Shown: in pieces, positions 3,684 through 8,753 of the stretch
How positions within the stretch are numbered: position 1 is the stretch's first letter
Layout of the letters: every line of letters begins with the position of its first letter
Assembly: GCA_023433585.1 (NCBI GenBank)
Contig: JAEZCL010000286.1
Coordinates: forward strand, 1-8,753
DNA: 8,753 nt
From: Pseudomonadota bacterium
GTDB taxonomy: Bacteria; Pseudomonadota; Alphaproteobacteria; Caulobacterales; Caulobacteraceae
Reading direction: 5' to 3'
Notes under the pieces: model-generated
What the model was told of the DNA's origin: nothing
What the model saw: the letters and a program-made list of their open reading frames with translations, nothing else
Database searches by the model: none
Translations under genes and position numbers: made by a program

Positions 3684-4854
3684 GGCGCGCGCACAGGACC
3701 CGGGCCGGGTTCTGAACGGCCAGATCCAGGGCGGCGACATCTTCGCCGGCCAGACCCTCAACGTGGTCGATTCCGAGGATCAGATCACCGCTTCGACCTA
3801 TGCGGTGGGCAATCGCGCCTCCGCTTCGGGCGACGACGGCGTGGGCTTCGAGGTCGATTCGACCCAGGCCATGACCGGAAACGGCCGCTCGACCATCGAA
3901 CTGAATCTGTCGGGCGAATCCGAAGGCCCGGTCACCCTGACGTCCCAACTCGAGGGCAATCGGCTGGAGGCCCAGGCCTACGGCGCCGACCTCGGCGTCC
4001 GGTCCGTCCAGTCCGTGGGCGCGGTCAATCTGATCGCCGACGTCGCCGTCAACGGCGATCCGGGCCGCATGCTATCCGGCGGGCGGGTGCAGTCATCATC
4101 CAGCGGCAACGTCACGGCCATGGCCGGGTCCGGCGGCGTGGTCACCGCCGACATCGACCAGACCAGCGCCGCCTTCACCCAGGCCTACACCCTGGGCGGG
4201 CTGCAATATATTCCGGACGAGGCCGAGTTCACCGCCGAGGCCATGGGCAATGTGGTCGCCTCCACCGTCACGGCGGGCGATCAGGACCTGACCATCCGCC
4301 AGCGCCAGACCGGCGCCGAGATCTGGGCCACGACCAGCGCCAATGCGGGCAACGCCTGGGACCTGGCCGGCCGCGCCCGCGCCACCGCCAACCAGGTCAC
4401 CGTCGCCAATCAGGGCGGCTCGGTCATCTCCCGCACCGACCAGGGCAACGTCGCGGGCGTGCGCGCCGAATCCATCGTCACCGCCTGGGACTTCGGCGAG
4501 GTCACGTCCCACGCGGGCGCCACGGCCAACGCCGTCCATGTGGCCAACCAGGACATCTACGTCCGCATCGACAACACCCAGATGAACTCCGGCGGGGTCG
4601 AGGCCCAGGCCTCATTCCAGGGCAACGGCGGCTATGACGCCTATGTGGGCGCCGACGCGGCGGGCAACACCGTCACCGCCTATTCCTGCTCCAACTGCCC
4701 CGGCTATCTGGAGGCGGCGAACACCCAGGTGAACACCGGAAACGTCACGGCCACGGCGAACACGACGATCAACAGCCACGGCCGCGCCGTCATCACCGGC
4801 GTCAATGCGGTGGGCAATTCGGCCACCTTCTACGTCACGCGCCCGGGCGGCTGA
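3601..4854 (+). CDS. hfaD: Holdfast attachment surface protein HfaD, repeat-built
   Basis: The 417-residue secreted protein has a signal peptide at residues 1-31 (cleavage EARA|QD near 31/32). Most of the mature chain is an imperfect repeat of 46-50 residues. Anchor Asn residues, usually in A-x-G-N or A-x-A-N, fall at 71, 120, 170, 217, 264, 310, 356 and 406, and a Gln lies 17-20 residues after each of the first seven (89, 137, 187, 236, 281, 327, 376). This resembles curlin-type beta-solenoid sequences. HfaD is known in C. crescentus as a large surface-associated anchor partner of HfaA and HfaB. The only cysteines in the mature chain form CSNC (363-366). The ATG at 3601 is used; ATG 3610, preceded by GGA at 8 bases, is equally possible and shortens the protein by three residues. 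The frame overlaps hfaB by 83 bases, implying coupled translation. Confidence 0.9.
   Translation: MRTMHRLAPTRLAGTIAATALCVAAATEARAQDPGRVLNGQIQGGDIFAGQTLNVVDSEDQITASTYAVGNRASASGDDGVGFEVDSTQAMTGNGRSTIELNLSGESEGPVTLTSQLEGNRLEAQAYGADLGVRSVQSVGAVNLIADVAVNGDPGRMLSGGRVQSSSSGNVTAMAGSGGVVTADIDQTSAAFTQAYTLGGLQYIPDEAEFTAEAMGNVVASTVTAGDQDLTIRQRQTGAEIWATTSANAGNAWDLAGRARATANQVTVANQGGSVISRTDQGNVAGVRAESIVTAWDFGEVTSHAGATANAVHVANQDIYVRIDNTQMNSGGVEAQASFQGNGGYDAYVGADAAGNTVTAYSCSNCPGYLEAANTQVNTGNVTATANTTINSHGRAVITGVNAVGNSATFYVTRPGG
3802..4830 (+). repeat. Coding repeat array of HfaD (~48-residue units)
   Basis: Seven consecutive protein repeats plus a terminal cap follow the scheme GN-x(17-20)-Q-x(26-32)-next GN. 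Spacings between the anchor Asn residues are 49, 50, 47, 47, 46, 46 and 50. The best-preserved units are the last three (from ATAN at 261, ATAN at 307 and AAGN at 353), which share NTQ-x-N-x-G and alternating V/A residues. DNA-level identity between units is low, so the repeats are old or strongly diverged. Confidence 0.75.
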
Positions 4855-4867
4855 TCGCGTTCCAGCC

Positions 4868-4896
4868 TTGAACAGGGCGCCGTCAGCGGCTTAGCT
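4868..4896 (+). promoter_or_regulatory. Possible promoter for the M16 peptidase gene
   Basis: TTGAAC (4868-4873), a 17-base spacer and TTAGCT (4891-4896) lie in the 82-base gap after hfaD. The match is moderate. The gap contains no convincing terminator, so read-through from hfaABD is also possible. Confidence 0.3.
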
Positions 4897-4936
4897 GCCG
4901 GACCGGTCACTGGGGCCGCGTCCGGAGATTTCATCG

Positions 4937-7846
4937 ATGCGTCTGGCCTATCGTCCGCTGCTCGCCGGCGGCTGCGCCCTGATCCTCGCGGCCTGCGGCG
5001 GGATCAGCCTGCCGGACTTCGGACGCGATTCCAGCCCAGCTTCGGTCCAGACCGCGCCCGTCCCGGCCGAACCGCCGGCGGAGCCAGCGGCCCCGGTCGT
5101 CGCGCCGGACTGGCCCCAGGCTTCCAGCGACGTGCCCGCCGACGACAGCGTCATCTTCGGCCGCCTGCCCAGCGGCATGCGCTATGCGGTCCTGCGCAAC
5201 GCCACCCCGCCGGAACAGGTGTCCCTGCGCCTGCACATCCGCGCCGGGTCGCTGATGGAGCGGGACGACCAGCTGGGCCTCGCCCATTTCATGGAGCACA
5301 TGGCCTTCAACGGCTCGACCAACTTCGCGGAAGGCGAGCTGATCCGCACGCTCGAACGCCTGGGCCTGGCCTTCGGGCCGGACACCAACGCCTTCACCAG
5401 CTTCGACCAGACGGTCTATCAACTGGACCTGCCGCGCGCCGACGAAGAGACCCTGGACACCGCCTTGCGGGTGTTCCGCGACATGGCGGGCGAGGCGGCC
5501 CTGAGCGCCGAGGCCATCGAGCGCGAACGCGGCATCGTCATCTCGGAGGAGCGCACCCGCGACACGCCGGGCCTGCGCGCCGCCCGTGCCCGCTACGCCT
5601 TCCTGATGCCGGGCCAGCTCGTGCCCGACCGCTTCCCCATCGGCGACACCGACATACTGTCCACCGCGCCGCGCGAGCGGTTCGTGGAATTCTATGAAAC
5701 CTGGTACCGACCCGAGCGCGCCACCCTGGTGGCCGTGGGCGACTTCGACCCCGCCGAGATCGAGGCCCGCATCCAGGCCGCCTTCTCCGACTGGACCAAT
5801 CCGGCCCCCGACGGCGCCGAGCCCGACCGGGGCCGGATCGCCGAACGCCAGGCCGAGGCCCGCATCTTCGTCGATCCGGGCGCCCAGAGCAGCCTTCAGA
5901 TCGCCTGGACCAGCCCGCCGGACCTGGAGCGGGATCATCTGGAGCACCGCCGCCGCGACATGATCCGCTCCCTGGGCTTCGCGGTGCTGAACCGGCGCCT
6001 GACCCGCCTGGCGCGCTCCGAATCCCCGCCGTTCGTCTCGGCCTCGGCCGGGCGCTCGACGGATTATGATTCCATCGACTCCGCCTCCATCTACGCTGGC
6101 GTAAGGCCCGGCCAGTGGCCGGCCGCCCTGGCCGCCATCGACCAGGAACAGCGGCGCATCGTCCAGTTCGGCGTCAGCGAGGCCGAGCTGCGCCGCGAGA
6201 TCACCGAGCGCCGCGCCGCCTACGAAACCTATGTGGCCGGCGCCGGCACCCGCCGCACCCCGTCCCTGGCCGACCGCCTGGCCGCCTCGGCCCACGGCGA
6301 CTACGTCTTCACCTCGCCCCAGACCGACCTCCTGATCTTCGAATCGGTCGTGGACGGCCTGACCGCCGAGGAAGTCAGCGCCGCCCTGGTCGAGGCGTTC
6401 CAGGGCCAGGGTCCCCTGCTGTTCCTGACCAGCCCGTCGCCCATCGAGGGCGGCGAGGCGGCGGTCCTGGCCGCCCTGGCCGAATCCCGCGCCGTGGAGG
6501 TCTCCGCCCCCGACGCCGAGGACGCCCTCGCCTGGCCCTATACCGACTTCGGCGCCGCCTCGGCCGTGGAGAATGAACACGACATCCTCGACCTGAACAC
6601 CGCCGTCATCCGCTTCGCCAACGGCGTGCGCCTGGTGGTCAAGCCCACCAATTTCCGCAACGACCAGATCCTGATCGCGGTCAATGTGGGCGGCGGCGCG
6701 GCGTCCCTGGCTCCGGATCATTCCTCCCCGATGTGGGCGGCGGGCAGCGCGCTCATCGAGGGCGGCCTGGGACGGCTGACGACCGAGCAGATTCAGGAAG
6801 CCCTGGCCGCCAACGTCTATCGCAGCACATTCTCGATCGACGAGGATTCCTTCCGCCTCAGCGGCGCCACGCGCCCGGCCGACTTCGAGGTGCAGATGCA
6901 GGTGCTGGCCGCCTATCTGACCGATCCGGCGTGGCGGCCCGAGGCGTTCGAACGCATCCGCGGCGTCTATGCTCAGGCCTTCGACCAGATCCGCGCCACC
7001 CCCGGCGGCGTCTTCTCGCGCGAAGGCGCGGCGCTGCTGCGTTCGGGCGATCCGCGCTGGACCTTCCCGACGCCGGAACAGGTCGAGACCGCCCGGCTTG
7101 ACGACCTGCGCGCCCTGCTGACCGATCGCCTGGCCGCCGGTCCCATAGAGGTCACCATCGTCGGCGACGTCAGCGTCGAGACCGCCACCCAGGTCGTCGG
7201 CGCCGCCTTCGGCGCCCTGCCCGCCCGCGCCGGGGAGGATGAGCGTCATGCGGACGTCCGCTTCCCCGCCCCGACGGCTGAACCGATCCGCTTGCGCCAC
7301 GCCGGGCGCGCCGATCAGGGCATGGCCTTCGTCGCCTGGCCCGCCGTGGACCGCGAGGATATCCGCGAGGCGCGCCTGGTCAGCCTCCTGGCCGCCGTCA
7401 TGCGCCTGCGCATGCTGGAGGAACTGCGCGAGAACCAGGCCGTGACCTATTCCCCGTCGGCCGGCGCCACGGCGTCGCGGACCTTCCCCGGCTACGGCTA
7501 TGTCTCCGCCGCCATCGAAGCGCCGCCGGACCGGCTGGCGGCCTTCTTCGCCGACGTGGACGCCATCGCCGCCGACCTGGCCGCCCGGCCCATCGATGCG
7601 GATGAACTTGAGCGCGCCCGCCGTCCCCGGCTGGAGCAGCTCCATCGCGGCCGCAACACCAACGAATTCTGGCTCGGCGCGCTGCAGGGCCTGACCGAGG
7701 ACGAAGCCTCGCGTCTGGCCTCGATCCGCAGCGCGGAGGCGGACCTGGAGCGGATCACCCCCGCCGACATCCAGCGCGCGGCGGCCGACTATCTGCGGCC
7801 TGAAACCGCCTGGCGCGTCACCGTGACCCCGGAGTCGGAAGACTAG
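4937..7846 (+). CDS. M16 family zinc metallopeptidase, lipoprotein (pitrilysin-like)
   Basis: The 969-residue envelope protease has a lipoprotein signal with lipobox LAAC (Cys20), followed by a Pro/Ala-rich linker (~36-60). The first peptidase domain starts near residue 72. It has the inverted zinc motif HFMEH (117-121), in which His117 and His121 bind zinc and Glu120 is the base, and the third ligand Glu197 lies 76 residues later in an EREREG-like helix. An inactive M16 domain follows, then a second pair of domains (~590-950) ending with the Arg831/Tyr838 pair of RENQAVTYS, which helps substrate binding in this family. The length and four-domain layout match pitrilysin-type M16 proteases, which form a clam-shell and cut peptides or short unfolded proteins. 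The start has GGAGA at 4924-4928, 8 bases upstream. It lies 82 bases after hfaD on the same strand. The substrate is unknown, and a role in holdfast biology would be inference from position alone. Confidence 0.93.
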   Translation: MRLAYRPLLAGGCALILAACGGISLPDFGRDSSPASVQTAPVPAEPPAEPAAPVVAPDWPQASSDVPADDSVIFGRLPSGMRYAVLRNATPPEQVSLRLHIRAGSLMERDDQLGLAHFMEHMAFNGSTNFAEGELIRTLERLGLAFGPDTNAFTSFDQTVYQLDLPRADEETLDTALRVFRDMAGEAALSAEAIERERGIVISEERTRDTPGLRAARARYAFLMPGQLVPDRFPIGDTDILSTAPRERFVEFYETWYRPERATLVAVGDFDPAEIEARIQAAFSDWTNPAPDGAEPDRGRIAERQAEARIFVDPGAQSSLQIAWTSPPDLERDHLEHRRRDMIRSLGFAVLNRRLTRLARSESPPFVSASAGRSTDYDSIDSASIYAGVRPGQWPAALAAIDQEQRRIVQFGVSEAELRREITERRAAYETYVAGAGTRRTPSLADRLAASAHGDYVFTSPQTDLLIFESVVDGLTAEEVSAALVEAFQGQGPLLFLTSPSPIEGGEAAVLAALAESRAVEVSAPDAEDALAWPYTDFGAASAVENEHDILDLNTAVIRFANGVRLVVKPTNFRNDQILIAVNVGGGAASLAPDHSSPMWAAGSALIEGGLGRLTTEQIQEALAANVYRSTFSIDEDSFRLSGATRPADFEVQMQVLAAYLTDPAWRPEAFERIRGVYAQAFDQIRATPGGVFSREGAALLRSGDPRWTFPTPEQVETARLDDLRALLTDRLAAGPIEVTIVGDVSVETATQVVGAAFGALPARAGEDERHADVRFPAPTAEPIRLRHAGRADQGMAFVAWPAVDREDIREARLVSLLAAVMRLRMLEELRENQAVTYSPSAGATASRTFPGYGYVSAAIEAPPDRLAAFFADVDAIAADLAARPIDADELERARRPRLEQLHRGRNTNEFWLGALQGLTEDEASRLASIRSAEADLERITPADIQRAAADYLRPETAWRVTVTPESED

Positions 7847-7856
7847 GCCGCCCTTA

Positions 7857-7967
7857 CTCCGTCATCCTCGGGCTTGTCCCGAGGATCCATACGCGCCAGC
7901 GGAACAGGGCCAGCGTGGAAGGTTCCGTGAATATGGATTACCGGGCTGGGCCCGGCGATGACTGGAG
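7857..7967. repeat. Composite palindromic intergenic repeat (REP/BIME-like)
   Basis: Two related hairpin units lie in inverted orientation. The left unit (7861-7891) starts GTCATC, contains a 9-bp stem ATCCTCGGG/CCCGAGGAT (7864-7872 with 7878-7886) and ends ATCCATA. The right unit (7932-7962) starts TATGGAT, contains CCGGGC/GCCCGG (7941-7946 with 7950-7955) and ends GATGAC. The outer CTCC/GGAG and an inner CGGAAC/GTTCCG (7900-7905 with 7922-7927) extend the symmetry. GTCATCCTCGGGCTTG-type palindromes are, from memory, very common between genes in alphaproteobacterial genomes. The element lies in the gap between convergent genes and could also help end the M16 transcript. Confidence 0.75.
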
Positions 7968-7973
7968 CGGACG

Positions 7974-8005
7974 AAAAACGGCTCCGGTCACAGGGACCGG
8001 AGCCG
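7974..8005 (-). terminator. Intrinsic terminator of the right-hand gene
   Basis: On the minus strand a perfect 11-bp GC-rich stem (CGGCTCCGGTC with GACCGGAGCCG, 7979-7989 and 7995-8005) with a 5-base loop is followed directly by TTTTT (7974-7978). This is the classic Rho-independent form. It lies ~85 bases after the stop of the minus-strand gene ending at 8089, with a further 7-bp palindrome (CGTCGAT/ATCGACG, 8026-8042) in between. Confidence 0.88.
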
Positions 8006-8088
8006 CAAAGTCGCACTCAGGAAGGCGTCGATCAGATCGACGGACCCATCTTGGCGCACCGCGCCTGAAGCCCGGCTGAACGGCCGGT

Positions 8089-8753
8089 TCAGAACACCCG
8101 GCCGCCGACGCCGCCGTCCAGGGTGATGGCCGCGCCGATCACCTCGCCATAGGATTCCTGCACCACCTCCTCACGCCAGGCGGTGTAGGTCTCTTCCCGG
8201 TACAGCGTCAGGATCTTCACCCCCGCGCCGTAGCGGCGCAGCAGCGAGCGTTCGTTGCAGTCGCGCTCGGGGCGCTGTGGGCGGCATTCGATGACGCCGC
8301 GCGAATGCCACAGGGCCTCGCCCGCGCCGCATTGCAGAGTGTCGCCGCCGTCAAAGCTGATCTCGCCCAGATATTCGGCGATGGTCGCCTGCAGCCGCGT
8401 TCCGGCCAGGCAGCGATACAGCTCGCCCTCATAGCTTTCGGACACGTCGCGGTCGGGGCGCACCTGGGCGGCCGGATGCGGCACGGCGCGGGCGTCGATG
8501 CACACGGCCTGGATGACCACCCGGCGCATGGACCGGCGGGTCTCGGTGTAGGGCACACGCGCCATCCGGCTCATGGCCAGGCCGCCCACGTTCAGGCCCT
8601 GGATGGTGGTGGGATAGGGCTGGTCCACCTGGAAATAGGCGCCGCCGCCGCCCACGATGATCGTGCTCCCGGCCGAGGCTCCGGCGCGGGCGCCGGCATG
8701 GGCGTTCGCGTTGACGTTGACGTTCACATTGACGTTGCCGCCTCCTCCGCAGC
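8089..8753 (-). CDS. Secreted, probably lipid-anchored protein of unknown function (partial, 3' part)
   Basis: I do not recognise the family. The last 220 codons and the stop are present; the frame stays open to the right edge, so the true start lies outside and the GTG at 8727 is an internal Val. The visible N-terminal end reads Cys-Gly4 and then (Asn-Val)4-(Asn-Ala)2-His-Ala-Gly-Ala-Arg-Ala-Gly-Ala-Ser-Ala-Gly, a striking two-residue alternation. The codon before the Cys ends in GC, which allows Ser or Gly, the usual residue before a lipobox Cys, so this Cys may be the lipidation site. After a GGGG stretch comes a folded part of ~180 residues with five cysteines, including one in an ECRPQRPERDC segment, and a C-terminal end that closes with GGVGGRVF. 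Cys content and Gly-rich linkers suggest an envelope or extracellular location. It is convergent with the M16 gene and ends at the terminator at 7974-8005. Confidence 0.75.
   Translation of the reverse strand, partial: CGGGGNVNVNVNVNANAHAGARAGASAGSTIIVGGGGAYFQVDQPYPTTIQGLNVGGLAMSRMARVPYTETRRSMRRVVIQAVCIDARAVPHPAAQVRPDRDVSESYEGELYRCLAGTRLQATIAEYLGEISFDGGDTLQCGAGEALWHSRGVIECRPQRPERDCNERSLLRRYGAGVKILTLYREETYTAWREEVVQESYGEVIGAAITLDGGVGGRVF
8695..8736 (-). repeat. Hexamer tandem repeat (AACGTC type) in coding sequence
   Basis: On the minus strand seven hexamers follow one another: AACGTC, AATGTG, AACGTC, AACGTC, AACGCG, AACGCC, CATGCC. They encode the Asn-Val/Asn-Ala/His-Ala alternation. Because the unit is six bases, copy-number changes would lengthen or shorten the protein without a frameshift. 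Confidence 0.7.

Noticed and set aside
2754..3761. Minus-strand open frame of 335 codons opposite hfaB
   Set aside because: It is an antisense shadow; the plus strand encodes a clear CsgG-family protein.
4931..7645. Very long open frame (about 900 codons) on the minus strand across the M16 peptidase gene
   Set aside because: It is the antisense shadow of a GC-rich gene whose codons rarely give antisense stops. Its product is Gly/Ala/Arg-rich without recognisable motifs, whereas the plus strand has HFMEH, a lipobox and a ribosome-binding site.
7979..8005. Terminator for the M16 gene on the plus strand
   Set aside because: The stem is followed on the plus strand by CAAAG with no T-run; the T-run lies on the minus-strand side, so the terminator belongs to the right-hand gene.
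1..8753. CRISPR array, insertion sequence or tRNA gene
   Set aside because: No regularly spaced direct repeats of CRISPR size, no transposase and no cloverleaf sequence were found on either strand.

Overview
The window is GC-rich DNA from an alphaproteobacterium of the family Caulobacteraceae. The first ~104 bases are the 5' end of a 16S rRNA gene on the minus strand, and its first variable region reads like Brevundimonas. A complete holdfast-attachment operon (hfaA-hfaB-hfaD) supports the family call, because holdfast anchor genes are typical of stalked, surface-attaching Caulobacterales.

Layout: 1-104 is the 16S start (minus). 105-366 is its transcribed leader, with UUCG hairpins and a boxA-like site. 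367-581 holds three near-regularly spaced (~90 bp) sigma-70-type promoters that drive the rRNA operon leftwards. 582-900 has no supported gene, only small palindromes and a possible weak terminator. 901-2128 is a minus-strand pair: a rhomboid intramembrane protease followed by a twin-CBS-domain protein. 2129-2239 is a divergent control region with a perfect 14-bp palindrome and a textbook sigma-54 (-24/-12) promoter pointing into hfaA. 2240-4854 is hfaA-hfaB-hfaD, with overlapping reading frames at both junctions. 4937-7846 is a large M16-family zinc peptidase lipoprotein. 7857-7967 is a composite palindromic intergenic repeat, and 7974-8005 is a strong intrinsic terminator for the last gene. 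8089-8753 is the 3' part of a secreted, probably lipid-anchored protein of unknown function that enters from the right edge (minus strand).

How the genes work together: by family knowledge, HfaB is a CsgG-type outer-membrane lipoprotein pore. HfaA and HfaD are secreted surface proteins that, with HfaB, anchor the polysaccharide holdfast to the cell pole. The sigma-54 site suggests cell-cycle or developmental timing. Reading the proteins shows that HfaD is built of a ~46-50-residue repeat across nearly its whole length, and that HfaA ends in one unit of the same repeat. This suggests a curlin-like, co-assembling fibre. The M16 peptidase and the Asn-Val-repeat protein next door also appear to be envelope proteins, but nothing in the sequence ties them to holdfast function. 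All statements come from reading the sequence; no database search was run.
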